Positions 21,970 to 33,463 of a stretch of DNA of 64,000 nt are shown here, in pieces. Each line of letters begins with the position of its first letter. Within the stretch, counting starts at the first letter, position 1. A model generated the notes under the pieces. That model ran no database searches, was not told the DNA's origin, and saw nothing but the letters and a program-made list of their open reading frames with translations. The stretch comes from Chloranthus sessilifolius. Lineage: Eukaryota > Streptophyta > Magnoliopsida > Chloranthales > Chloranthaceae. The stretch lies in contig CM037587.1 of the NCBI GenBank assembly GCA_021018995.1, positions 60,424,104-60,488,103 of the forward strand. Reading direction: 5' to 3'. The translations under genes were made by a program, and so were the position numbers.

Positions 21970-22433
21970 AATTATGCGCCCCATCCAGTGCGTGTAATTA
22001 GCTGGTCAAATCTAATTACACGCCCTATACAGTGCGCTTAATTGAATTACGCGCCCTGTTTCAGGTGCTTAATCACTTTGAGTTGGTCACGGACTCAGTG
22101 AGTGACCGGCTGACTGGCTCAGTCGGTGCCCTAGTTTCAGGCTAATTGAAACTAATTCCATGCGCTATAGTGGGCACGCAATCCAATTAAGCACAGGTTT
22201 CAGGGTGCTTAATAGGGGATTTCAGGCTGTCTAGGAAATTGGAGGCTAGGTTCACTTAGGAACCAATTGCGCATGGCTGGAAGGGCGCGCAATCCAATTG
22301 CACGCTGCTTAGGGCACAGAATCGGGTCTTAAGACAGTTCTCGAGAAGGTATGTCCTGGTCCAATTGGGACCAATTGTGTGCGGCTGGCAGGGCGCGCAA
22401 TCTGATTGCGCACATGGGTGAGGGAACAGAATT
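21970..22433. repeat. Array of 30-bp dyads in LTR E
   Basis: Nine to ten units, each 30 bp, mostly in pairs separated by one base: 21970-21999; 22014-22043 with 22045-22074; 22154-22183 with 22185-22214; 22265-22294 with 22296-22325; 22373-22402 with 22404-22433. Best unit: AATTAAGCAC ... GTGCTTAATA. Confidence 0.85.
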
Positions 22434-23041
22434 GGAAAATCTTCCGAGTTGGGTTAGTCTAGGTGCTGAGATTTCAGGATAGACAAACTAGCAGGCTGGT
22501 AAGGATAGACATGCATACATATTTACATGTAATATCATTAATTCCTTCCTTTCCATGTACTTAAGATATTACATGTAAATAACGAAATACCCCCTTTTGA
22601 ATTCAATAAAAATATTCTCGGATCAAAAATCTCAATGAATAAAAAGTCAACTTTCCAGTTCAAGAATAAAATCCAATTTTTTGCAATTTGGTCAATTTTC
22701 TAATTTTCAAATGGCAAGCATTTTTATGAAACTTTAAAGCCTATAAATTCTATCATATCAAAGTATTGATAAAATATCAAAGTCCGATAAAAGAAGTTAA
22801 CATTTGGGCTTTCAAATGGGGGATATATTGCCATGGTTCTGGCCCTACCTTTGACCTTCGGTCAACAGGGCCTGGGACTAAGCTATATACTATTGTTATG
22901 GTGCATAATTCTTGAATTATGAGGTTTTCAAGGTTTTAGAACTTTTAGAGAGGATTGGTCTCTTCCAAAAGTCATGGGCAAGGTCAAGGGTCGACCAAAC
23001 AGGTTTGTATGCTCCGAGAGGGAAAAATGACGGTATCTATA

Positions 23042-24956
23042 ATTATAACCCCCCAATTTGTTTGGATTTCGGAGTTAATTTTGGCAGGTGCATAATCAGT
23101 AGCGTCCTTCAACATACTTGAGGCTTATCGATGACCTCCCTTTTTTTACATAGCTATACTCAGTGGACCGTGCTTGTGCTCAGGATTCATTATTTTAATT
23201 ACGAAAGAATCGCCACTGACGTTGCCCCTACTCGCACAAATACGCCATGGACAAATATTGTCCGCACGTCTAGCAGCAACAATCCTCTTGGTTATTTTTA
23301 TTGGTTTCAATCGAAAGTTCTCCAGTACAACATTATTTTTCAAGGCAGTGAGATTCTTCTCGAGAAGAAAAAGCTTTTCCGATAGTCAAAAATGTATTTC
23401 CAATCCTATCAAATCTCAACTTCCTTGCGAAACTCTCTCCTTCTAAGTTATCACCTTTAATTTCAAAGTTTACATCTTTTGATTTATTCCCAATAATTCG
23501 TCCTTGGAATCCCACTCCAACTGAATAACTCGAGTCGCTATCTGAGCCCGTATATTCAGTAATCTCATCGTCTCCTGATAATTCTTCGATACTGTAATTC
23601 TGGGTACTAACTGAATCGGAAACCCATATCTTCGATGCTAGATCACTCTCATTCCTTTAATTAAAATAAATATATAATGTGTCACTCATAAGTAAGATAT
23701 GTACTTTAATATTACACATGATTATGCCAAAATGTAATTCAGAGTCACCTCTGAGTTGGCGGAGAATTTTTCACCGAATTTAAGTCTTCATATACGTGCC
23801 CCTCTTCAATTACTTTCTCCTCTACAGGAGTATCGGGGAGAGAATGTGAAAATAGACGTTAATGCTCGGAACTATAAAATTACTCATAAGTATCAACCAA
23901 AGGATGTGAGTCTTCATTAATAAAACTACCCTTTATTCAAGGAAATGGGAGACCAACCCACCTAAAATTGATATTCTGTTCACGCTTTTCTTCGATAACA
24001 GGGGAGAAAAACTAACTCATAAGCATTACAAGAGGTTGAGTATTATGTGTATAAGAAAACAATTGCAAACTATATAAAAAACTATGTAAAATACTCACTA
24101 TCGTGGGTCGGATTGATTGCATGATCGGTGACTTTGATGGGCTCTTGAATTAGGAAACATGCGATCATGACCAATTCTACGATCGAAAGCATACCAGTAT
24201 ATGTCAGTCAACTTATTGACAATTTTTCAATTAATATTAAATAAAAACACAAACATATAGCTAATTTTTGCCAGAAAATGGCTATGCATGCATATTATGC
24301 ACGCATAGTATAGAAAATAAAAAAAAAATATAAATAAATAAATAAAAAGAAAAAGTGTATAAAAAGAAAGAAAAAAATGATAAAAAAATAACATATATAT
24401 ATATATACGTATAATAATAATAAAATATATATGTTGTCACATGGCACACACTCCCAAAAATCGGTTCGACATCAACATTCGCTCCATTTGGGTAGTTGTG
24501 CTAAATTAACTTCAAGGTCGATGAGTACGCTCAAAGACCTCGAACCCTACTTTGTATAGGAGCACCCATGCCGATCGAAGCGGGGCAATCAATGCCTCAT
24601 GAGATTAGGCACAGTTGTTGGATCTCTGCATCATTGCTTTACGCCAGTATTTAAGAATGGGTCGATCACCCTCCTGCTCACGGGGCTGCTTTGTTCAAAG
24701 TGAAACTCGGACATCATGCATCATCAATCATACCATCATACGGTTATACCCAGTAATGTCGCAAAGTGTTTGGGGACTGATAATTTCGAGTGGCAGATGT
24801 TTTCCCAATGTTATAGGCTTCTATCATTCTCCATATTTTCCACCAATTGATGTTTAAGTTTTGCATTGAACACAACGGACCTGATATCGTTTGCCTTGGG
24901 CCGCTTCGGAGGCCTTTTTCTTTGGCATATGATCATAAGCGATCGGATACCAAAGA
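23042..24956. other. Unassigned repeat-like DNA
   Basis: No gene recognised; ORFs are short and without known motifs. It holds a TGCATA-core palindrome at 24281-24308 and an AT-rich simple sequence at about 24315-24432. The last part (24470-24956) may be the 3' tail of an element upstream of LTR G, but no PPT is clear. Confidence 0.5.
24281..24308. repeat. 28-bp palindrome, TGCATA core
   Basis: GCTATGCATGCATA facing TATGCACGCATAG. It has the same core as 18688-18716 and the LTR G palindromes. Confidence 0.75.
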
Positions 24957-25159
24957 AGTAGACACCCAAAATTGGCTCAATGCTCGATTGATTCAGACTT
25001 CAAGAACGGCGTACTTTCGAGCTTTTGAAAGCACTTTCCTAACCCTTAGAACCCTACCCGGAAACCTTAGAAACCCAACCTGACCCACAAAACCCAAACC
25101 AAACCTATTGGACCCATACTGGACTTATCCCGGGCCCAGAAGTTAGCCTGCCAATTTTC

Positions 25160-25350
25160 TTCCAAAAATTGGCTATGTGTCATAGTATGCACAAATCAGC
25201 AATTTTTGACAGAAATTGGCTATGCATGCATAATATGCACTCATAGCCAATTTGACTTTTGCTTCAAAATTGCCCTAGTGCGGGGCCTTAACTTCTAGGT
25301 TCTGGAGTGGAAATTAAGGCATGCGTGCATAATATGCACACATGCCTTAA
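25160..25350. repeat. Palindrome cluster in LTR G
   Basis: 25213-25253 is a 41-nt palindrome with perfect outer arms AAATTGGCTATG / CATAGCCAATTT. 25314-25350 is a 37-nt palindrome with arms TTAAGGCATG / CATGCCTTAA. A decayed copy precedes them at about 25161-25203. All share the core TGCATAATATGCA or a close form. Confidence 0.85.
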
Positions 25351-25619
25351 AGACCTTTTTTCTCAATATGGCAGATTTTAACTTTGCAAATTTGACTTGT
25401 GGAGTTTCCCAAAGTTTAAGGAGTTTCTTTTTAGGACTATTATACCCCTCCCAACTTTAAGTTCCACCCTTTTCTCATTCAAACCATCACGCTATCATCT
25501 ACTATTAAACCCAACCCACACTTCTCCAAGCTCCCAAAAACCTCAATAACCTTAGATGGCCCATTACTTAATTTCTATACCAATTAGAACCTTAACCCCT
25601 TACTAATCATCTCTTCATC

Positions 25620-25627
25620 TATAAACA
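25620..25627 (+). promoter_or_regulatory. Candidate TATA box of LTR G
   Basis: TATAAACA, about 270 bp downstream of the palindrome cluster. Confidence 0.4.
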
Positions 25628-26330
25628 AAGAGCTGCCTTTCAAAAATCCAAGAGAAAAAACTCTAGAAAATTACACCCACACCTTCCCCATTCCTAACCT
25701 TCTAAGTTCAACCTTTAGCTCACATTATCCTCACACCATCGCACAACCACTTCCATCATTCCTAAGCTTTGAAGCCTTAGCTTAGATCATCACCATACTA
25801 TCAGTCCTAACCTTCCAAGCCTCCATAACCTTAGCAAGCTAGGACCTTCTCCTTAACCCATTTGCTATTGGAAACTCACCGGAGTCATCATTTACGCAAC
25901 AATCCGACAACGGTGCTACAAGGGCCTGAGAGCTCCGGCTCTCCCCTCTATTACTCTATCTTCTTTTGCTTTTCTTCAATCCTAGGATTTGAGCTGTTAC
26001 GCCACCGAAATTTCAGTGATTGCAAAAAACTTAATAGGATCGGTATGCCTTCGGGCAAGAGGAAGTACCGCTTATTTTTATATTTTTTATATACACTTGG
26101 CCATAGTAGAGATCGCTTACGAGCGAATCAATCAGGTGCCTAACACCTGCCCGATTGATAACTGAAGTCCTTACCCAAGAGGCTATGGCGTTGACCGGTG
26201 ATTTGGAGTCATATATCGCAATTCGGTGCTCATGATATTGATTTTGGGAATCCCAGAGCACCAAAAGCTTCGGGTGGTGACTCCATTTTCTAGCGCATCG
26301 TCGCCACTGACCCGCAAAGTCCATAGTTGC

Positions 26331-26828
26331 ACATTGCATTCACGTTTTCCCACTTTTTGGATGCATGCAACGGTTTAAGGCTACGAGGGTTTTGCCTCAT
26401 TTTGCAATTGCCCAACGCGTATCAAGCCTTAACTTCTCAAGTTTCAACGCTTCTCTCTCCATTAAATTTTCAAGCGTGCTACACAATGCTCTACTTTTTT
26501 AAGGTGTAACTTTAACTTCTTGTCTCTGTCATCTTCAATGCTCTTATCTTCCAAAACGATGATTCACATATCTCTCATAGGCAAAAGCAAGGATCCAATC
26601 TTACTAGCTAGATGTTTTCTTCTGATATTGTTTTGGCTTCCATATTTGCAGAGAATTAGACTTCTCCTGCCTAGCTCATTTTCTGAAGCTCGTTGAATAC
26701 TAAATGAATCAGAACACCATCTTTTCCCAGGTAAGCTCCAGATTTTAGTTAGTATGCATTGGAAATATGAGATTTGAATATTAAGTCTATGCAACTACAG
26801 TAGTAATAGTGGTGACTGGTTATGAATG
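26331..26828. other. Unassigned DNA between LTR G and LTR H
   Basis: No gene recognised. It may include the leader of Tat-G. Confidence 0.4.
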
Positions 26829-27541
26829 TGTCACGACCCAAAATTCTCCCCAATCTCGAGGGCCTAGAATCTCGTGTCATAACCCCGCACACCTGTTAAG
26901 GCGATAAGCGGACATATATATCTTATAAGATCTTACATAAAACTGAGCTTTAAAAAATCGTGAATCAAATCTTCTTCTCACATTAAAAATTCCCTTCATT
27001 AAGCTTACATTGAATTTTGAGCCATTATACTAAATGACCAAAAATAAAGGTACAGTCAACTACTGGAAAGTTTTTCTAAATATTTGGTACATGCCTGACA
27101 TAATCTAGTTGGTCATCCACGTCATCACCCTCATATACCGTATCATCTACAGGTGCATAAAGTTCACCAGGGCAGTGTAGTCCAAAACTTCACCTGCAGC
27201 TATTAGCTTTTATGGGATTAGTTTACTCAGTCATATAAATTCAGTGGGTTACACAACCGATCCGTCAGGTGATCGTGGGTGCAACCTCGTGAGTGGAAGT
27301 GTATCCTTTACACTTTCATAAAAATAGCATAATAAAATTTTCTCATAAACATTTCATAACTATAAAGTTGAAAAGACGTAACAAATTTCAGTGCATATGA
27401 TGCTTTTAATACTTATCATTTTTCTTACTTGTGTTGTTAACTTAACTTACGTGACATATCTTAAGTCTTATAGTAGCTTCATACGCCCACACAACGTACT
27501 TCGCATGATACTTATTTTACATAAAGGACCTGTGTTAGGGT
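26829..27541 (-). repeat. 3' end of Tekay-type LTR H, split by Tat-C
   Basis: The plus strand starts TGTCACGACCCAAAATTC, so on the minus strand the LTR ends ...TTTGGGTCGTGACA, a typical Tekay/Del LTR end. Upstream on the minus strand there is an acidic-codon-like GATGATACGG ... GATGACGTGGATGA stretch, as in the same place of LTR F (16980-17110). It is interrupted at 27541 by Tat-C and continues at 36523. Confidence 0.65.
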
Positions 27542-28299
27542 TGTTGGTATGCATTTTCAAAACCCTTTCGGATCTCAGAAAATGGTTCCAAGTTGGTCAC
27601 AAGTGGACTTTGTCTGCAAAGGTGAACCGAAAATAATAAAAGCAATAAAGAAAGGGGTATTTTAAATGTACCTGCAGGAAAATCATTAATTGCAACCAAA
27701 TTTAAATATACCTATCGTGATTATGATCTACAGATTTATCGACACTGTAGAACGTCATTGATTGCGAGAATGGGGTGCGGGATAAGTGTTGAACTCCTAT
27801 GCTAAACGTTGACCTGTCAACTTTAGCAGCTAAGGTTGCCTAGGGTTTTAACTAATTTAGGTTTTCTAATCCTAAGTGAGTCTAACCTAAAAAGGGTAGT
27901 GTTGGCTCGGTATGCTCAGGAGGATTGGCCTCATTCCCGAGAACCCTCTGTTGGCTCCCTTGAGCAAATTAGGTTCGGGGGCTACGACAGTTTTAAAAAT
28001 ATGAAGGGGGTTATGGACCTAATTGGCACTAGGCTAGAAATTTCGACAAAGGTTTCCTTGGGGTTGGATCTAAGGCTAGCTTTTTCTTACCTCCGTACTA
28101 ACTCGAGAATCAAAGTTAAGTAGGCCAGCTCTTCCGTGCTTGACTACTTTATGAGACTTCTAGAAGAGAGTTGCAATTCTAAGAACCAGATACCTAGAGT
28201 GCAACTCTACTCTATTTTGAAATCTCAGAGCCAACCTTGAGTTTCCCAAAAGGAATAAGCAAAGATTGAATGGTGTAGAGGAATGGAGGGTAAGGGCCC

Positions 28300-28307
28300 T
28301 ATTTATA
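28300..28307 (-). promoter_or_regulatory. TATA box of the Tat-C 3' LTR
   Basis: TATAAATA on the minus strand, followed upstream by the dyad array, as in the partner LTR. Confidence 0.5.
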
Positions 28308-28317
28308 GTACTCGGCC

Positions 28318-28688
28318 AATCATATGCTAGGAGTCCAGCGTATAATGAATTATACACTATGGTTTTAATATATAATCAGCGGGAGGTCGATCACATGACT
28401 GTGAGGTAACCGGCTTACTAGCTTAGCCTAGGGAAGAACAATCCTAGTCCAAGGTGAACTAGTTATAGGAGAGAGTTCCGTGCATAATCAATTATACGCA
28501 GGAAGTCCTGCATATAATTAGGAAGAGAGATCGATTCGCGAACAGTACTAATCCTAGTCCAAAGCGAACAAATTATACGCTTAACGTTCAACATATAATC
28601 AATTATATGTTGAGATTGCAGCGTATAATTGGGGGCTAATCCCGGACTGGGTCGGGTAAATTATACAATGGGCGTCCAATGTATAATT
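28318..28688. repeat. Array of 30-bp dyads in the Tat-C 3' LTR
   Basis: Units at 28318-28347, 28348-28377, 28490-28519, 28571-28600, 28601-28630 and 28659-28688. The 28490 unit has arms AATTATACGCA / TGCATATAATT; the 28659 unit has AATTATACAATGG / CCAATGTATAATT. Confidence 0.85.
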
Positions 28689-30110
28689 CCCTGTCATATG
28701 GGTTTTAAGGCATTTGGCTAAGGCTAGTTTTCTATAGCTTAGGGCAGGGTCAGTGGTTGATCAAACTTTTTGTATACCCCAAGAGGTCGAAAATGGAGTG
28801 TCTAAAGATGCCCTACTTCAGTGCGTTCTTGCAGAGTAAGGATGCATTGAAGATAGCAGACACACAATAAAAATGTCCTCTTATTTCTTAGAGAAATCAT
28901 AAGTGTGAACGGAAATGGGCTGACATGAGCTGCTTGACTTTCTTATCTTTCAGTACAAGCTAAGGACGATTTGGAGGCCAATGGTAGCAATCGAGAGGTG
29001 TTTTCTCTATCGTGGGTGCATATTGTGACTTGACAGGGGGATTATATGCAAACGAAGTACAGGTGGCGCAAGCGAATTTCAATCTAAAAAAGGAAATGAT
29101 ATAATAAGGTGAAGGCCTCAAAGATCATGTCAGACCGAGCCCGTCATTGCTCACACTAACAATGCGTCAGGGGTCTCTTTCAGTAAACATTTGTGACTCC
29201 TCAAAGTTGAGTGTATTCGATGTTCGATTTCCCAGGGGAAAGAACGAGTTAAGGTAGAGAGAGAAAGGATAGAGAGAGAGTTTTTGAAACTTTGGGTTTA
29301 ACTTAAGATCAATTCGATAAAAATATCAGAAAGCATGGCTCTAGAGATGTTGCTAAGCAGATCCATCGGAATGGGATTTGGGGATCCGACCTTTGTTTGG
29401 TTGTCAGGACGCTCGATATGTCGAGATACTCCTAACCTTCTCATGTACACCAATAATTGTCTCTTATGGGAGGATTACGATAGTTTCATGAATCAGGAGA
29501 GTTAGGTTTTGAAAAACGTTGCGCTACTTAATGTTAGGATAACTGTACTTTTATGGAAATATAGAGTGAAGAGGAATGGTACTTACCTGAATGAGTGCAG
29601 TGACTCGCTCCCGGAGGTGAACTTTTGCTCGGGATAGAATGACCAATATTCTTCAATGAGGGGTTGATATTAACTTTTGTCTTCCTTATCATGATGTGCA
29701 AAAGATGTTGATTCATCCAGAGACCGATTGTGCAGACCGAGGGGCTATGCCACAGTCGAAGCATGGGTGGTGCAACCAGAATGATAATAAGAAAATGTTA
29801 AGGGTAAAGAGCGTGTCGAAAAATATTAAGTGATATCAACAATGAGTGCATCGTGGTGTGACTCGAAAAAAGAGTGTTCTTCGGGGAATATTTGATTGTT
29901 CTTTGGGGAAAAGATTCTTTGCGTTGTGCTTAGGAGTGATTGTGCAGTATCATTCTTGGTAAGAGGATATTTGTAGGTGTGATGGAGAGAGTAAGATAAA
30001 GAGATAGAAAGGATGAGGTATTTTATTTTTTATGTGTATTTTATATTTTTTGTTTTGCTTTGTATAGGTTGGAATGAAAGGTGTGAAATTTTTTTTTTTT
30101 TTTTTTGGGT

Positions 30111-30300
30111 CACACGGTAGGACATTGAAATTTTTTTGTTATACGGTGGGACTTTGAAAGATTTTTTGTTTTTTTTGTTTGCTGTTGTTATACGGTGGGA
30201 CATTGAAATTTATTATTATGCGATGGGACGTTGAAAAATAGTATTTTGTTTCCGCGGTGGGACTTTTGGAAAGATAAAATTTTGGTTCTGCGGTGGGACT

Positions 30301-30388
<88 letters not shown>

Positions 30389-30404
30389 GGTGGGATTTTG
30401 GGGG
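30111..30404. repeat. Tandem repeat with GGTGGGACTTTGAAA core
   Basis: About seven degenerate units of 35-60 bp, each with CGGTGGGACTTTGAAA or a close form. The array is interrupted before its last copy by an (AT)n tract. Confidence 0.8.
30305..30383. repeat. (AT)n microsatellite
   Basis: Nearly perfect AT dinucleotide tract of about 78 bp inside the GGTGGGAC repeat array. Confidence 0.95.
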
Positions 30405-31719
30405 GAAGAAAATAAAAGGAAATACTAAAATAAAAAAATGCCTCAGTTTCAGGATATTGGTCTCGTGGCCCCGATTGTCGTTGCTAAAGTGTTAGTGCTA
30501 AAAAAAATGCTCCAGTGACAGGTCACGATGGAACTTTTTTCTCGGCCTCACAGATGTCCTAGAGTGGTCTGGAAATTCTAAATGAGATATGCTTGTAATG
30601 GTCCCATATTGGGAAGTAGTTCGATTATTTTGGTCATATGTCAGGCTTGATTCTGAAGTAATGATCATCATGTATCGTAGCTTTTAACAAGGGTGAAATG
30701 AGTGGTAAGTAGTGGGTGATTGCATCATTTTTCATTCAAAAGTTTTCGATTTTATTTTAAAACAATTTTGAAAATTATTTTACTCATCTTTCGAAAAGAA
30801 AATAACGGGTAAAAATGGGATAAGGTTTATTAATGTATGGGTAGCTTCTTATTCAACTAATTTCTAAAAGAGTAGTCAACTACTTTCTTCTTGTGTGTAG
30901 TAAGGTGTCATAATCGAGTTCTTCATCATGTTTCAGCACCATCAAATCATTAAATTCTGAAGATAGTAGGGGTTTTGTCCTCCTCCCACCACCGTGCAAT
31001 GACATCTAGGAGTGTGAAGATGTCAAGGATGCCCTCACAATTTTGCTTATGTTTCCCTGGGTTCATTGACTTGTTCATTTGTTGCATGCTCTCGCTCGAT
31101 TGTGCTTTTTTTTTAAAAGTATGTATGTCTATTTTTTTGAAACAACCTACTAAAGCAAGAATAATGGGATTTAATAGACACTGATATTTTTATTTTTTTG
31201 TGCTCTAACATTAACTCCAATGGTTAAAAATGGTGTGTGAGAATCTAGATTTTTCTATATTTTAAAAAAGAGTTTTATGATCCACTAATCTTTTCAATCA
31301 ATTCGCCCCAATAGGAAGGTGGTTAATGAGTCTGATGGTTCTCAAAATGATTTCAAAAATAATGACCTACAACCGGTGAATGATTTGTGATGACTACGGG
31401 GATGATAAATATATAAATATGCTTGTTTAGGCTATGAGACATGATGATGATTGAGCTATGAATATCATTCCGAGGTTAGGAAGTGTTTCCCCTAATGGCT
31501 TTATTTTTTTTTTCTAGGCGTCAAAATAATATAAGTTCCTCCCATGTAGGTTTTGATTTCCCTCCAGATGAGGTGGTTGCATGGGCATTATTTCCTCAGC
31601 ACTAGCTCCCCAACTACGAGTTTTCGGCCAAAATATAAATTTTAAGTTTGGAAATTTTAGGCATAACATATGGGGTCAGAGACGCTACTAGGTAAAAAAT
31701 ATTTTTTATTTATTTTTAA

Positions 31720-31720
<1 letters not shown>

Positions 31721-31765
<45 letters not shown>
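31721..31765. repeat. (TA)n microsatellite
   Basis: Perfect TA tract of about 45 bp in the Tat-C internal region. Confidence 0.95.
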
Positions 31766-31767
<2 letters not shown>

Positions 31768-32344
31768 ATTTTTTTTACTAGGATACAACATGAGTTCCTT
31801 AAGAAGAGACTGACTCAGAATGTCCAACTAGTGGGACATATTGAATGGTCGGAGTGACCACCCATTTGTGATTTATTGATTTGTTTGGGGCCTCAATCAC
31901 CCTCGATTTGATGAACTAAGGATGTGAGAAAAAATATTTTTACATTAGTGATTTGGATGGTATAAGATTCATTAAATAACGTGTGAAGTTTCTTGATTTC
32001 TTCTTTTAATAAATCTTTTATGGTTGGAGTCTCCTTGTCAAGAGGGACCTTCTTTAGTCTCTCAATGGAGTTAGACATTCTATAAAGTAGGAGCACGAGA
32101 GAGGGTCCTTCCCATGAGGTTTTGTGTGTTATCATTTTTAGTTTTAATTGGAGATTATTCAAGAATGTTTTTGGGTTGTATTATTTTGGTTTTATAGGAG
32201 TCAACTAAAGGGGAGGGTGATGTTGACTTTGTAGATAAATTGATAGGGCGAGACAAAAGCAAAACAAAAGGAGAAGATAAGTGTAGACCATGGTGGACCC
32301 TCCTTTGGCATGGGGAGGTTTAGTTTTATTTGATTTTTCTTGTC

Positions 32345-33199
32345 TTATTTGATATGGGTATTAGGTTTATTGCGAGGTTGCTTTGAAGTTTTGTTTATAA
32401 TTTTTGGAGGAAGTTTTGTGTTAGAGGTTTGATGATGTGGTATTGCTGCCGGCTGGGCTTCTACGAGAACTTTGACTGTGAGATCTATAAAAACTTGGAC
32501 GCGAGAGTCAGAGGTAACTTTAGTCATAAGGTTATCCGATATGTTGATTTGGATTTTAATCGGAGTCTTAGGTTCTAAATTTTCTAAGCTCGATTTGATT
32601 TCATGAGTGGGAGGAGTGATGGATTCATGGATTTGTTTATTGATAGGTCTAGCGATTAATTCAGGATTGAGTGACATTTATGTTATAGAGATAGGTTCGA
32701 TAACGGGTTCAGGTTTGATGATAGGTTTAGGTTCAAGATTTAGTTTCAAAGTTGGTGATTTGATAAGTTCAGTAGCTGGTTTAGGTTCTGAAGTGTGTGG
32801 GAAGATTGATTTGAATGTTGGTTCTAGGATTGGTAGGGCAATGCATTCGATAATTGGTTTGTGTTCGGAGGTAGGTGTAGAGATTGATTCAAGGGTCGAT
32901 TTTGAAATTGGCAGGGCAATGTGTTTGACGATGTGTTCATTAATGTGCTCAGGTTCAGGGATTAATTTCGTAGTTAGCTCAGAAGCGAGAGGGCTAGTTA
33001 TTTCGGGGATAGATTTGATTATGGGTTTGGGTTCAAAATTTAGTTTTGAAGTTTGTGGAATGATTGGTTTGGGTATAGATGGTGTCATAGTATGTTGATG
33101 GATTGGTTCAAGAAATGCTTCTGGAGCCGGTAGGTGAGTTCGTTCAAGGATTGAATGTAAAGTTGATTTAGGTGTTTGCTCGGGGAGCGTGGGAATCAA
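32345..33199 (-). pseudogene. Tat-C proline-rich ORF downstream of gag
   Basis: Two minus-strand ORFs in different frames (32678-33199, 173 codons; 32345-32677, 110 codons) encode a low-complexity protein rich in Pro, Ile, Glu, Thr and Lys. It has imperfect repeats around LNFEPKPIIK, LNLEPKPIIKPEP and TSEHKPIIE. It follows gag on the same strand, so it is probably the C-terminal extension of gag or a product unique to this element. No domain is recognised. The plus-strand ORF at 32607-33098 is its antisense shadow. Confidence 0.5.
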
Positions 33200-33463
33200 T
33201 TCATTGGTGGATAAGTTATTATATTTGGAGGTAGGTTGAGTTGGTTTGGGAGTAGGTTTATTGGTCTTAAGGATTGGTTGGGTCGATTCGAATTTGTGTT
33301 CAATGATTTTGGTGATGGATTGAGTCGAGATAAGTTTGGTGAGGGGCTGGATTTTAATGATTTTAGTGATCAGTTCAGTGTGGGGAGTGACTTTAGATTT
33401 AATGGTGATGAGATTAGTTGGTTGTGAGTGAAAAGTATGGACGTGATTAAAGGGAGGTTCAAT

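Larger units (their letters stand above)
20790..23041 (-). repeat. 5' LTR of Tat-E
   Basis: About 2.25 kb. The right end is TATAGATACCG-like (decayed from TGTAGATACC) and the left end is near TATTGCTACGC. It shares with LTRs B, C and D the segments around 20945-21120 and 21240-21310 and the final GTCGACCAAACAGGTTTGTA-like segment. It is longer than the others partly because of the purine-rich block at 21330-21860. Confidence 0.7.
24957..26330 (+). repeat. LTR of Tat-G, homologous to LTR A, opposite strand
   Basis: Starts AGTAGACACCCAAAATTGGC (decayed TGTAGACACCC). It matches LTR A read on its own strand at many points: TACTTTCGAGCTT near the start, CAAGGGCC then GAGCTCCGGCTC at about 25918-25943, TACGCCACCGAAATTTCAGT at about 25998, and GGTGCCTAACA with the CGATAAC-like segment near the end. 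The right boundary is uncertain because the PBS is not recognisable. It is probably a truncated 5' LTR or a decayed solo LTR. Confidence 0.65.
27542..28807 (-). repeat. 3' LTR of Tat-C
   Basis: 1266 bp, matching the LTR at 35325-36522 over its length, with clear divergence. Left end TGTTGGTATGC; right end decayed (TCTAAAG for TCTACA). Flanking bases AGGGT at 27537-27541 and AGGGC at 36523-36527 match at four of five positions, as expected for a target duplication of the whole element. Confidence 0.85.
28808..32344 (-). other. Tat-C internal region without recognisable pol
   Basis: About 3.5 kb between the 3' LTR and the Pro-rich ORF. I find no reverse transcriptase, RNase H or integrase motif on either strand. 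One 89-codon minus ORF (31893-32162) has no recognisable motif. The region contains a tandem repeat, two AT microsatellites and poly-T runs. This suggests a non-autonomous, gag-only element. Confidence 0.55.

Noticed and set aside
21970-22433. CRISPR-like array
   Set aside because: Fixed 30-bp units recall CRISPR repeats, but units are not identical, lack unique spacers, and the DNA is plant nuclear.
30231-30495. Tyr/Ile repeat ORFs
   Set aside because: They are translations of the (AT)n microsatellite.
32607-33098. 163-codon plus-strand ORF
   Set aside because: Antisense of the Pro-rich ORF on the gag strand; no motifs.
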